Shown here piece after piece: positions 17,965-27,627 of a DNA stretch of 64,000 bases. This DNA comes from Pseudomonadota bacterium (GTDB lineage Bacteria; Pseudomonadota; Alphaproteobacteria; Rhizobiales; Hyphomicrobiaceae). A program made the translations under genes and the position numbers. The stretch covers positions 434,001 to 498,000 of the forward strand of contig JAEZRM010000064.1 of assembly GCA_023412805.1 (NCBI GenBank), written 5' to 3'. The stretch's first letter is position 1. Each line of letters opens with the position of its first letter. The notes under the pieces were generated by a model. That model was given only the letters and a program-made list of their open reading frames with translations, searched no databases and was not told where the DNA came from.

Positions 17965-18083
17965 CTATGCCTGTCCGTCCGGGACGCGTGGCGAAACGTA
18001 TGCGCTTGGCGCTTTGATTGGCCCAAGTCGAGCCAGACGCGGTGAGAGTGGCGTCCACCTAGCTCTCGAGGAAGTTTCGAGGT

Positions 18084-20876
18084 TCACTGTGCTCCGTAAG
18101 CGTGCAGATAGAGCCATACGCCAGCGGTTGTCCCGATGGTTTGGTGAACCGTGTACTCCTGCTGCATTACCAGTAGTGGATGCTCGATTAAATATTCGTA
18201 GAAGGGCATGGCGAAGCGATTGGGCGTAACTCTCCGGTGGTGGGCATTCTCCCTAGTCCCGCTGACCGGCAAGGGTGACCAGTACTGGCCAAAGATCCAA
18301 TCGTGCGCTGTTTGCGATTGAGGCGCCCAGCCATACACGGTGATCCCGTCCGGGGCTTTGACGCCCATGGCGCGGTGGTCTTCATGAAGCGGATGATTGA
18401 TGGTCCTGAGGCCTAGCCCCGTCGTGAAGGATAAGCCTGCTTGATTGGCCCCCAGGATGTGGGCTGACCCCACCTGCATTGTGCGCAGAAGGCGGCCGTC
18501 CTTACTGAGCTCGTGTGCTCGGATGAACATCTGAGCTTGATTATAGTCCGGCGCGAGGCCCTGCCCCCACCCTGAGGGGGCAAACGGATGCTTCATGCTG
18601 GCGTAAGTGTTAGTACGCTGCGCGTCAGCGACCGATCGCGCGGAGGTGACAAACATTTCAGCAATGCGGCTCTGGAGATCGGCATTGGCAGATCGATGCG
18701 CGGCACGCAAATATTCCCAGGCTCCGTCTGCGTTATGGCCATATAAATCCAGGGAGGTGGCCCAGGCGGCCTCAAAAATTTTTCTGTAGGAGTCATCGGC
18801 CGTCAGGCGAAACAAAGAACCTGCTGCTGCTACTCGATGTTCATGAGCAACCTGCTCCAGACGCTTCGCACGCTCATCCCATGGGGCTGCTTCGAATGCC
18901 CCGCTCGACTGGGCAATAGACCTTGCTTCTGCGTAATAGGCGTCCCGATCACCGTTGATCCGCTCGGCGGCCTTCCAAGCAGCGAGTGCGCTCGTCCGGT
19001 AAAGGTCCGCGAGCCTGGATTTGCCCAGGCGGTCGAGAAGACCAGCGAGCTTGGCCGCACCTCCAGCGTAGCGATACGAAGAAATGTGGTCTGGCGCATA
19101 GGCATAGATGGTCAGATGCTCGAGGTAGCTCGGAGTACCAAGTAGAGGATGTGCGGAGCTCTCAATGCCGCCGCGAACGCTTCCGTCCGGCAATTGCAAT
19201 CGCCGGAAAAAATCGATGGTCCAGATCGCTTCGTGCAGGATGTCCGGCAGATCGTCGGTCTCATCGTACAACTCACGGTCCAGAAGCTCACTTGACTTCG
19301 GAACCCCCAGAGATGCCGTACGCATCGCATCGGGCGCGCTTTCGTAGACATCGAGTAGCAGGTAGCTGACGTCGATGTGGTCGATGCGTCGATCCCAATC
19401 GCCGGCATCCATATAGCCCCCCCAGTAGGAGGCCGGTGCGATCTCACTCGTGAGCCACGGTGACTTGCCACCCAGATCAGCCGAGATGAATCCCGAATGG
19501 GCATTGGAAGTCCAAGGCAGCGGTATTTTGGATAACCGCACCGTAACGTCCGGTCCAGGGCGGAAAGACACCGGGCGCGTAAAACCAAATCGCCCATCGA
19601 GCGCAGTTCCGCTTCTGTGATTATAGAGACCGCCAATCGACATTCTGCCAGCTCGAAGCCAGACGTCGTTGCGAACCTCAAATGTATCCGAAACGCCAAG
19701 CCCCGGAATGTGGATGCGATATTTTCCCTGGGTCTTCGGTCGCCAGGTGCTGAAATCTAGCTCGAAAACGAAAGTACCAGCACGATTGGCCTTGTGCACA
19801 GGCATAGCAATCGGCGGGCCGATGGAATTTGGCGCTGAGTTGCCGCTCGGCGGATCATTCAACTCAAAGGCGTCGGGCGTCGCGGCGCCGACGGTGGCAA
19901 AGCCGTTGAAGTGCTTTGTGGGACCGGAAAAGCCGTCAAACCAGATGCGCTGACCGGAGATCAAACCGTGCTTGGGGGCGCGAACGGAGAATGGCGGGCC
20001 GGCATCTATCCGACTGATCCTGATGGGCGGCTGAGAGGCGCTCGGATATTCGAGAAGCGGTGCGGGGAGACCATTGCTGGGTTCAGGGTCTGATGGAGCC
20101 GCGCGCAAAATGATATCGGAAGAGTATTGTATATGTCCGTGCTCATCTATGATTTGGAATATTTTGAAACCGTAGCTGCGAAAGTCGACTGCGCCCTCTG
20201 CCGGCCCTCCCGGGATCCACAAGGACAGATAAGCCACTTTTCCTTCGTCAACCGCCCTGTAGCCGTTTTGATTCGCGCGAAGGGCGATGGCACGCGTGCG
20301 CAGGCTGGAATAGTTAAAGCTCGTGTCGGGGAGTGTGCCGGCGGGCCACCGAATAGTATGGCTTCCTTCGCGCAGCGGCTGCGATAACTTCAGGTAGATG
20401 TAGTGCTTCAGACTGGCACCCGTCATCGTTTCCCCGCCGGCACCGCGATAAATGCCAGAATCATAGGGAACTGACTTACGGTAGACAGACGCAACTTTGC
20501 TGCCGGCGATCTCTGCGTAGGCGCTTTCATCGTCCAAGCGTGCAGAGTCGACGAACGATGCCGGAGGCGTATCCGAGATGCGCACAAAGTTGCGATCAGG
20601 CCCGACCACTAGCCCCCACCTCTCGCCAACCATTATCCACGTTCCCTGCTGTGCGTGGCTGGGCGTATCGAGCGGCTCTATCCGGCCCGGGGTGAAGGGG
20701 GGATCGCGGATCTCGATGGCAATCAGATCCGGCGTTGCAATCGTAACTTCGTGGACGGTCTGAGCGTGCGCTTGCGTTGCGGCTTCCATCAAAGCCAAGC
20801 CACACATGGCTAGGACATACGCAAGCAATCTGCGCAGAGTGGCGCGGGTTCCGCAGCTTGTGGTTCGTTGAAACAT
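18084..20876 (-). CDS. Exported glycoside hydrolase family 9-like protein
   Basis: Likely a periplasmic or secreted protein acting on the polysaccharide. The frame is open to 21110, but ATG 20876 gives a proper signal peptide (LRRLLAYVLAMCGLALMEAATQAHA) and avoids overlap with the methyltransferase gene, so 930 residues are chosen. Beta-rich N-terminal parts lead to a CelD_N-like Ig segment (VWLRAGRMSIGGLYNHRSG). An (alpha/alpha)6 catalytic region follows with GGYMDAGDWDRRIDH, matching the GH9 nucleophile-activating DAGD motif. Near the C terminus EYTVHQTIGTTAGVW sits where GH9 enzymes carry the acid Glu of their NE motif. Here it appears to be Gln, so activity is uncertain. Confidence 0.78.
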   Translation of the reverse strand: MFQRTTSCGTRATLRRLLAYVLAMCGLALMEAATQAHAQTVHEVTIATPDLIAIEIRDPPFTPGRIEPLDTPSHAQQGTWIMVGERWGLVVGPDRNFVRISDTPPASFVDSARLDDESAYAEIAGSKVASVYRKSVPYDSGIYRGAGGETMTGASLKHYIYLKLSQPLREGSHTIRWPAGTLPDTSFNYSSLRTRAIALRANQNGYRAVDEGKVAYLSLWIPGGPAEGAVDFRSYGFKIFQIIDEHGHIQYSSDIILRAAPSDPEPSNGLPAPLLEYPSASQPPIRISRIDAGPPFSVRAPKHGLISGQRIWFDGFSGPTKHFNGFATVGAATPDAFELNDPPSGNSAPNSIGPPIAMPVHKANRAGTFVFELDFSTWRPKTQGKYRIHIPGLGVSDTFEVRNDVWLRAGRMSIGGLYNHRSGTALDGRFGFTRPVSFRPGPDVTVRLSKIPLPWTSNAHSGFISADLGGKSPWLTSEIAPASYWGGYMDAGDWDRRIDHIDVSYLLLDVYESAPDAMRTASLGVPKSSELLDRELYDETDDLPDILHEAIWTIDFFRRLQLPDGSVRGGIESSAHPLLGTPSYLEHLTIYAYAPDHISSYRYAGGAAKLAGLLDRLGKSRLADLYRTSALAAWKAAERINGDRDAYYAEARSIAQSSGAFEAAPWDERAKRLEQVAHEHRVAAAGSLFRLTADDSYRKIFEAAWATSLDLYGHNADGAWEYLRAAHRSANADLQSRIAEMFVTSARSVADAQRTNTYASMKHPFAPSGWGQGLAPDYNQAQMFIRAHELSKDGRLLRTMQVGSAHILGANQAGLSFTTGLGLRTINHPLHEDHRAMGVKAPDGITVYGWAPQSQTAHDWIFGQYWSPLPVSGTRENAHHRRVTPNRFAMPFYEYLIEHPLLVMQQEYTVHQTIGTTAGVWLYLHAYGAQ

Positions 20877-20917
20877 CAACTCGGGTATCCCTGAATTATC
20901 CTTTCGCGCCAGTTGGA

Positions 20918-21565
20918 TCAGTTTCGAAAGGCGGCGTAGGATTTTACTATACCGAGTGCCCGTTCGGTGAATATAGCTGCGTCGGGAAAAATTTCCTGAA
21001 GCTCCGACCGCTCGACAAGCGTCGTTCCTTCTACCATTTCTGTCCAATCGGGTAATTCCTGCCGCCATTTTTTGATTAGCCGCTGCCTTACGCTCTCGGG
21101 ATAATACCACCAGAATGGCATTCCCGTATGAGCCTCGATGGGAAAATACTTGGCCGGCGTTTGGACCCAGTATTTGGGTGCAAGGCGTCGAGCCTGCATG
21201 GCGAAGGCGGCCCTTCTTTCCCTGCTGCCGACATGCTCGATGACGCTATTGGAAAAGGCGAGATCGAAGCTTTGCGACGGCAGGTCAGTTTTGCAAGCAT
21301 CGCCCCTGATGACGGTGAATTTGTGATGGCTCACTCGGGAAGTTGGAGTGGCAATTTCGTAATCGTAGCTGATATTCAGCAGTGTAATATCGAGAGGCGT
21401 GTCGATGAACTGCCAAATCATCCGCGAGCCGCCAAGATCGATCACCTTCATCCCGGGTTTGAGGTTCATCGTGCGTGCAAACCAGGCGGAACGGCGGTTG
21501 CGGAGACGCATCTGATACGGATGAAGAAAATGCTGAAATACTTTTAGCCTGACATGGTTTGGCAT
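20918..21565 (-). CDS. Class I SAM-dependent methyltransferase
   Basis: Small cytosolic methyltransferase of 215 residues. The SAM-binding glycine loop is KVIDLGGSRMIW at about residues 40-51. GDACKTDLPSQSFDLAFSNS and VIEHV are the usual motif II/post-II segments of the type 11 methyltransferase fold. It lies between the NRPS (77 bases upstream) and the GH9-like gene (41 bases downstream) on the same strand, so it could methylate a sugar, the formyl-glycyl unit or the polyketide. The acceptor cannot be read from sequence. Confidence 0.83.
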   Translation of the reverse strand: MPNHVRLKVFQHFLHPYQMRLRNRRSAWFARTMNLKPGMKVIDLGGSRMIWQFIDTPLDITLLNISYDYEIATPTSRVSHHKFTVIRGDACKTDLPSQSFDLAFSNSVIEHVGSRERRAAFAMQARRLAPKYWVQTPAKYFPIEAHTGMPFWWYYPESVRQRLIKKWRQELPDWTEMVEGTTLVERSELQEIFPDAAIFTERALGIVKSYAAFRN

Positions 21566-21642
21566 TTACTCTCTCGATTTCTAAGAAAAATCGAAGCGGA
21601 TCTTGACGAGAGTTTCCTGGTCTTGAGGACCTGCTGGCCGAC

Positions 21643-24600
21643 TTATTGGCCAAGCCGTGCAGGCGCGACGCGGCGGCCGCTAAGGGCGGCACGACGTTCA
21701 GCGGCTCGCGCGGCGACCTTGTCGAGGTGCTGTTTCCCACTATCGGCGTTTCGCAAGTGTCCGACGAGGCCGGCAATAGTCGGGAAACGATACAGGTCCG
21801 TGATCGACATCGCCGGCGCTACTCCCGCCTTCAAGTCACGATGCACCTGGACGGCCAGCAGCGAATGCCCGCCGAGGTCGAAGAAATTGTCATTGAGCCC
21901 GATTTTATCGATGCCCAGGACGCTCCTGAACACTTCCGCGATCTGCTTTTCGAGATCACTGGCCGGCGCCTCATAAGGGGCTGCTGAAGTAGCAACGGAC
22001 GTTCCGGGCGGGGGCAGCAACTTGCGATCAACCTTCAGGTTGGGTGTCAGCGGGAACTGCTCCAGAGCGACGAAGTGGGCCGGGACCATGAATTCCGGCA
22101 ATGCCTGACGCACATGCGCGCGCAGAGACTCGTCCGGCACCGGATGACCGTCAAAACGCATGTATGCCACGATGCGCACGTCCCCTGGTGTGTCCTCACG
22201 CGCGATGACTATGACCTGATTGACGCCGGGGTGCGTGCCGATGCGGTTCTCGATCTCGCCGAGCTCGATCCGATGCCCGCGCACTTTCACCTGATGGTCA
22301 TTGCGGCCCATGAAGTGCAGTTCGCTATCCGCTCCAATGCGAACGAGATCGCCAGTACGGTACATGCGGCCGCCAGTTACGAAGGGATTGGGGATGAAGC
22401 GCTCAGTAGTCAGTTCGGAGCGATTCAGATAGCCACGCGCAACTCCATCGCCGCCGATGAGCAGTTCGCCCGGCAATCCCGGAGGGACCGGCTGCTGTTT
22501 GTTGTCTAGGATGTAGAGCTGCGTGTTTGCGATAGGAGTACCGAGCGGCACACTGCCATCCGTATCGTGCGCCGGACCAGTCGAAGACCAGATCGTTGTT
22601 TCGGTTGGGCCATACATGTTTTCGATAGTGGCGTGCGTCGCGCTTCGAAGCTGCCGGAGAAGCGAGCCCTGCAGCGCCTCGCCGCCTATGAACATATGGC
22701 GTAGCTCGGCAAGCGCAGCGGCGTCATCGCGGTCCTCAAGCAACATGCTGGCCATTGCCGGGGTGCATTGAAGGTGCGTGACGCCATGCTTTCTAATAAG
22801 AGCACCTGCGCGATCTGGTTCCGTCGCGTCTGCGACCATCGCGCGTGGCGCATCGAGGATAGGGCGGGTCTTGATGGCACGGACGACTTCCGCCAGCGGT
22901 GTCAGCGCCTCATATGCCACATCGTAAGGTACGCCAAAGTCGATCAGGCAGGCGATCTCGTCGATACCGATGGCTTTAAGCTGGTCCACGCGGGCCACTG
23001 CGTCTTCGACAGTCCCAAACAGTCCACTGTCATCGAAGTAGCGCAGGAATGCGAATTCGAGGATGGCATCCATCTCCTCGTTTGTGAGCGTGCGTAGGTC
23101 GATGTTGGCAGGTGAACTCAAGTTTTTCGGGCGTTTGAACGCTGGGAAAGCCCAAGCGTACTGCTTAATCAAGGCTGCAGCGCTCCGCAGATAACGCTTC
23201 ATCGGCGCGCGTGCTTGCTCGCGCACAGTCTCGCGATCGCGGCCGACGAGCGTGTGGAGCATCATCGTGACTTTGTACTGCGCGGGATCACGCCCCACCT
23301 TGCGCAACTCATCGCGATAAATCGCGACCTTTTCAGCGACCTCGCTGATGGACTGCCCAAGAAGGTGTGTCAGAACGTTTGCGCCGACGCGTGCGGCTTC
23401 GCGAAAGGTCTCCGGATTACCTGCTGTGGTTATCCAGATGGGGAGCTCCTTTTGAAGAGGCCGGGGCTGCGTCACAATGTTGATGGAGCCACCATCCGGT
23501 GTCGGGAACGCGACGTCTTCCCCACGCCATAGTTTGCGCACCACCTCTATGTCTCGGAACATCGCGGTCTTGTTAGCGGGAGGCGCGTTTTCCGGCCGCA
23601 GAAGAAAATCCTCCGGCATCCAGCCAGACGCGAAGGCGATCGCAGCTTTGCCGTCGCTAAGATTGTCTATGACTGCCCACTCTTCCGCGACGCGCGCCGG
23701 ATGGTGGAGCGGAAGTACGCAGCTTCCTGCTCGTATAGACAGATTTTTGGTGATCGCAGCGACGGCGGCGCCCGTAACGGCTGGGTTCGGATACGGGCCG
23801 CCAAATGCATGGAAGTGTCGTTCGGGTGTCCAGACGGCAGTAAAGCCGTGCTTCTCAGCGAATCGCGCCCCTTCGAGCAGGAGTTGATATTTACGCGGGC
23901 TAGTGCCGTCGTCATCGCCCCAGTAAAAAAGGCCGAAATCTATGCTGCCTGGTGGGGATAGAGTGGAGGCTTTATCGTCTCGATGGTAGCTCTTATCCTT
24001 TTGAATAACGACTTTGAAGCCACGAGCCAGCGTCCAGAAAAGCTCCAGGACGGAAATGTCGAACGAAAGGCTGGTGACGGCGAGCCATACCGGCTGCCCG
24101 CTCGCCGGCAGCGGAATGCGCTCGTCCATGCCAGCGAAAAAATTGATGACATTGCGATGCTCGATCATCACGCCCTTAGGGCGCCCGGTCGAGCCAGACG
24201 TGTAAATAACATAGGCGAGATTGTTAGGAGACGTTTGCGGCGGCGGTGCTGCCTCGGGACTAGCGGTCATCGCTTCCGCGATTGAAATGGCGCGCACGTG
24301 AGGCATTGAAAATGCAGGCAGTGCAGACGCCTCAACGATCAAAGTAGTGAGGCAGCTGTCCTCGATCATGAATGCGATGCGATCGCTCGGGTAGGTTGGA
24401 TCGAGCGGTACGTATGCGCCACCGGCCTTCAGAATGGCGAGGGCGCCGACAATCAGATCGCAGGATCGCGTGAGTTGTAGCCCGACCAGGGTCTCTGGAC
24501 CGACACCGAGAGAGATAAGATAGTCGCGAACGCGATTGGCTTTGCTGTCGAGCTCGCGATAGGTCAGGCTTTGATCGCCGCAGACGAGGGCCGTCGCGTC

Positions 24601-26301
24601 CGGCGTTTTTTCCGCTTGGTGCTCAAAGAGGGAATGTACAAGCGCCGAGCGATCGTACGGGCGATCGGTGGCGTTGCGCGTGTAAAGAAGCTCGGTCAGC
24701 CCATCTTGGGAAAGGAGCGGCAAACTTGCGATTTCTGCGCGCTCGTCAGCCGAAAACACAGTCATCGCAATCGAAAGGTGCTTTGCGAGAGCGGCGGCGT
24801 CTTCGGATTTCAGGCGACGATTGTCATATAGAATGCGCGCCGCGCTGCCGGCTCTGGGTAGGACAAAGGTGACTGCGGAGCGGACACGGGGGGACACGGT
24901 CTCGGGGGCATCGACCAGCGCAATGGCGATGGTCGAATTAAGAACGCTGGCGTTGGCGCGCCTGCTGGCAAGATCGGCCAGCTGCCCCACACGACGGCGC
25001 AATTCGCGGAGCTCGCCGGCGACTGCTTCGGTTAGAGAAGCAGCGGTGGCATGTTCTGAAAACTTCACCGATAGTGGAACGCTGTCGGCAATGTAACCTG
25101 GATACCGTTTAGCCCGCGCGGCTAGTGTGTCGTCCGTGAAATAGGCATCCACCCGATCTCGTTCGCTGAGGCGCGCCAATCCCGCAATCAGGCCTGCAAG
25201 CGCGCGCTCCCCCTCCATTCCATTCGGTAGGGGTAGATCATGATCAAGCCACTGCGGTCCAGTATTCTCGCTGCCTGTATTGACACCGTAGAGTTCAAGG
25301 TCGCGGAACTCCCTCAATCGCTGGCGAAAGAAAACCTCGTGAGGCACGGCCTCGGCCAGCAGAGCTTTGAGACCCTGATCGTCGCCACCCGTGAGAGGGA
25401 GCATTTCGCCCGCATTTACGACACTGTCGATTTGGATGGGCGCACCGCACGAGTCGCTCAGGCCACCAATGCGGACAGCTCCGTCGGCCGTAGCAATGAC
25501 CGCGGACGTGTGATCCACCGAGACAACTGTGCCGGCCGGAGCAGAAGAGGGCGACGCTACGGTGTCCAGCGCAACGACGTTGTAAGCCCCTCTGTTTGTT
25601 CGCAGTTTCGGCATGCACAGAGGGTTCCAGTACCCCTTCCCGAAGTGCAGTGCGCGTGCAAGGCGGCTAACCTCGCCTGTCGACTTGCTGAAATCGAGTG
25701 TGGCACCCAGGGCCGGCCGATCGTGGGCATCATGGTAGGATCGAAGCGACATATCCTGCAGTGTACCGACGAGCGTTCCCGCCTCGATATCCGTCAGGAG
25801 CGTCATGAATGACGCAAGCCCGGCTTCAAAACACTTCATATTCAAAGTAAGCGACGTCTCATTTTCAGCGATCTCAAAGAGATGCTGGCAGTAAATTAGA
25901 CCCTGGTCGATCTGTTCCGACAGAGCATGCCAAGTCACGCCGTAGTCGCTATCACCGGCGAGTAGAGCCCACGCTGGAGCGTAAAGACCAGCATGTCGGG
26001 GCAGTGGTCCATCGTGGAAGTTTGCAGCGCCTTGGCGCGCTCCTTCCCAGACCTTGCTTGGTAGGATGCGCTGGTTCGCAATGCTGAAGAACCAGTCATA
26101 CTCCTGGTCCGGAAGGCCAGTTTTGATGACATCGTCGGTGACGAAACAAGGAAGTCCGCGGTCGGTCGCCCATTTAGAAATGCTGTTGTCCGTCGTTACA
26201 ACGGCGGAAATCCGATGGCCGCGCTCGAGAAGGTGGTGTGCACACTGCGTTAGTAGAGAGCCGTTTCCGAGAAGAACGCACGTAATTTTCCCAGTACGCA
26301 T
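21643..26301 (-). CDS. One-module NRPS: formyltransferase - partial C - A interrupted by luciferase-like monooxygenase - PCP
   Basis: Cytosolic, 1,552 residues from ATG 26301 (GAGG 6 bases upstream; the frame is open to 26358). Residues 1-300 form a formyltransferase with Asn94, His96 (NFHDGPLP) and Asp132. Residues about 355-545 resemble the C-terminal half of a condensation domain without HHxxxDG. The adenylation domain has YTSGSTGRPKG at 700, then an FMN-dependent luciferase-like insert at about 786-1146 between A4 and A5. It continues with NMYGPTETT (1228), YRTGDLVR (1314) and Lys1423. The PCP bears Ser1480. Aligned with GrsA the specificity residues are D I L Q F G M I W K, near the known glycine code DILQLGMIWK. 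No thioesterase is present. The insert matches the MupA/Atu3671 monooxygenase type. Confidence 0.92.
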   Translation of the reverse strand: MRTGKITCVLLGNGSLLTQCAHHLLERGHRISAVVTTDNSISKWATDRGLPCFVTDDVIKTGLPDQEYDWFFSIANQRILPSKVWEGARQGAANFHDGPLPRHAGLYAPAWALLAGDSDYGVTWHALSEQIDQGLIYCQHLFEIAENETSLTLNMKCFEAGLASFMTLLTDIEAGTLVGTLQDMSLRSYHDAHDRPALGATLDFSKSTGEVSRLARALHFGKGYWNPLCMPKLRTNRGAYNVVALDTVASPSSAPAGTVVSVDHTSAVIATADGAVRIGGLSDSCGAPIQIDSVVNAGEMLPLTGGDDQGLKALLAEAVPHEVFFRQRLREFRDLELYGVNTGSENTGPQWLDHDLPLPNGMEGERALAGLIAGLARLSERDRVDAYFTDDTLAARAKRYPGYIADSVPLSVKFSEHATAASLTEAVAGELRELRRRVGQLADLASRRANASVLNSTIAIALVDAPETVSPRVRSAVTFVLPRAGSAARILYDNRRLKSEDAAALAKHLSIAMTVFSADERAEIASLPLLSQDGLTELLYTRNATDRPYDRSALVHSLFEHQAEKTPDATALVCGDQSLTYRELDSKANRVRDYLISLGVGPETLVGLQLTRSCDLIVGALAILKAGGAYVPLDPTYPSDRIAFMIEDSCLTTLIVEASALPAFSMPHVRAISIAEAMTASPEAAPPPQTSPNNLAYVIYTSGSTGRPKGVMIEHRNVINFFAGMDERIPLPASGQPVWLAVTSLSFDISVLELFWTLARGFKVVIQKDKSYHRDDKASTLSPPGSIDFGLFYWGDDDGTSPRKYQLLLEGARFAEKHGFTAVWTPERHFHAFGGPYPNPAVTGAAVAAITKNLSIRAGSCVLPLHHPARVAEEWAVIDNLSDGKAAIAFASGWMPEDFLLRPENAPPANKTAMFRDIEVVRKLWRGEDVAFPTPDGGSINIVTQPRPLQKELPIWITTAGNPETFREAARVGANVLTHLLGQSISEVAEKVAIYRDELRKVGRDPAQYKVTMMLHTLVGRDRETVREQARAPMKRYLRSAAALIKQYAWAFPAFKRPKNLSSPANIDLRTLTNEEMDAILEFAFLRYFDDSGLFGTVEDAVARVDQLKAIGIDEIACLIDFGVPYDVAYEALTPLAEVVRAIKTRPILDAPRAMVADATEPDRAGALIRKHGVTHLQCTPAMASMLLEDRDDAAALAELRHMFIGGEALQGSLLRQLRSATHATIENMYGPTETTIWSSTGPAHDTDGSVPLGTPIANTQLYILDNKQQPVPPGLPGELLIGGDGVARGYLNRSELTTERFIPNPFVTGGRMYRTGDLVRIGADSELHFMGRNDHQVKVRGHRIELGEIENRIGTHPGVNQVIVIAREDTPGDVRIVAYMRFDGHPVPDESLRAHVRQALPEFMVPAHFVALEQFPLTPNLKVDRKLLPPPGTSVATSAAPYEAPASDLEKQIAEVFRSVLGIDKIGLNDNFFDLGGHSLLAVQVHRDLKAGVAPAMSITDLYRFPTIAGLVGHLRNADSGKQHLDKVAARAAERRAALSGRRVAPARLGQ

Positions 26302-26540
26302 AATTGGCCTCGTAAACTCAACTCTCAGTACCCAAAGCGCCGCGCTCCTATACCGCAAAGCAAGAATAACGCCAAGTCGACGTACGACCGCGCCGCGTGA
26401 TCTACAACTTCTAGCTTTGGGTGAAGTACATTGCCACGGCGCTGCCCGGTAGAAGCCCGCTGGCTTTGTTTACCGGGCGGCCAGCCTCGATTCCGCCGCC
26501 CCCGTAACGGCGACGGAAACGGCCCGGACGCTAGGCGCCC

Positions 26541-27230
26541 TCACTCGGCGGCAGCGACGATCAGCAGCGTGAAGCCGAACACATTCCGCAACATCGTGAT
26601 CATACCGGGAACGCCGAGTACCGACGAAAATTTCGGATCACGACGCTCGCTTTCGACGCGGAAACCGGCGCGCTCGTACGTCTTGATGGCGGAAACGTTG
26701 CCCACGTAGGTGGAGATCTGTGCCTTCCGGAGGCCCCGCTCTGCTCCCTTGGCAAGAATCTCTTTCATGAGTTTTGCGCAAACGCCACGGCGGCGATGGG
26801 CAGCATCCACGGAAACCCATTCCACCGTCCAGGTGCCTGGAGGGGCAGTAGGGAAGCACCGACGTAATGCCTCTATGCGGCCGATTACTTCGCCAAGTTC
26901 AGCCTCATCATGGCCCAGCGCTGTGTAGGCATCTGATAGGGCTGCGCCGAGCGGCAACATATCGGGTTCTGCCGGATCGAATGCAGCGAGCGCTCCAACC
27001 GGCTCCCCGTCAACCTCGGCTACTAGGAACTTGGTGAAGTGGCAGTTGCTATCGAGCTCGCTCAGAGTCATCCACTCCAGGATGTCGAGCACTTCGCCAT
27101 CGCTCAACTCTAGCGCAACATCGAATGGGCCCCGCGTGAGCTGGGAGCGCGAAGCTGATAGCACGACTTGCGCGAGGAAGGCCGAGTGATCCGGCGTAGC
27201 GGGCACAACCGCGACATTGGAGTAAGCCAA
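26541..27230 (-). CDS. GNAT family N-acetyltransferase
   Basis: Acetyl-CoA-dependent acetyltransferase of 229 residues. The acetyl-CoA loop is HRRRGVCAKLM, preceded by the beta-4 strand WTVEWVSVD and followed by ISTYVGNVSAIKTYERAGFR, typical of GNAT motifs A and B. Translation probably starts at TTG 27230, which has AAGGGG about 9 bases upstream; no upstream ATG fits. It is read in the same direction as the NRPS, 239 bases away, but its link to that pathway is unproven. Substrate unknown. Confidence 0.82.
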   Translation of the reverse strand: MAYSNVAVVPATPDHSAFLAQVVLSASRSQLTRGPFDVALELSDGEVLDILEWMTLSELDSNCHFTKFLVAEVDGEPVGALAAFDPAEPDMLPLGAALSDAYTALGHDEAELGEVIGRIEALRRCFPTAPPGTWTVEWVSVDAAHRRRGVCAKLMKEILAKGAERGLRKAQISTYVGNVSAIKTYERAGFRVESERRDPKFSSVLGVPGMITMLRNVFGFTLLIVAAAE

Positions 27231-27627
27231 GAACTGTCCCCTTCTCTGAACTCACGCGCTGGAACTGACAACTTAACTCAAATTATGCATATCGGCTTTA
27301 AACATCAAAGTTGAAACTTCATTAAGGTTTAAAGGGATCGACTTAGCACTTAGCACGCAGCAGCGTGCCTTAAGGTTCATCTAGCAAACCGATCCTGGGA
27401 CAGTGACGAGGTGGCGCGAACGGAGCCGGCAGAGGCCGCTGGTTTGTGGTCGACCTCGCGACGTCCATTGTCACGTAGTAACTATGCTTATCGCCAATTT
27501 TCCGAACAGAGGCTCCCTCGCTGTGTTAGCACGGTAGGTGACCCGCCGGGGACCTGCGCTGGTTCCCTTCGTCAACCAACGGTGAGGGCCGGCCGATCAG
27601 CCCTCGCCTTCAGCAATCGAGGCTCCC
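27231..27627. other. Intergenic region between GNAT and peroxiredoxin genes
   Basis: A 397-base region between divergently read genes. Bases about 27270-27335 are clearly more AT-rich than the surroundings. A direct repeat of ACTTAGC lies at 27341-27354. An inverted repeat GCACGC/GCGTGC with an AGCA loop lies at 27353-27368. The region should contain the peroxiredoxin promoter and may mark the right boundary of the EPS island. No gene is visible in it. Confidence 0.4.

Noticed and set aside
27353..27368. GCACGC-AGCA-GCGTGC inverted repeat as a terminator
   Set aside because: No T-run follows and neither neighbouring gene ends toward it.
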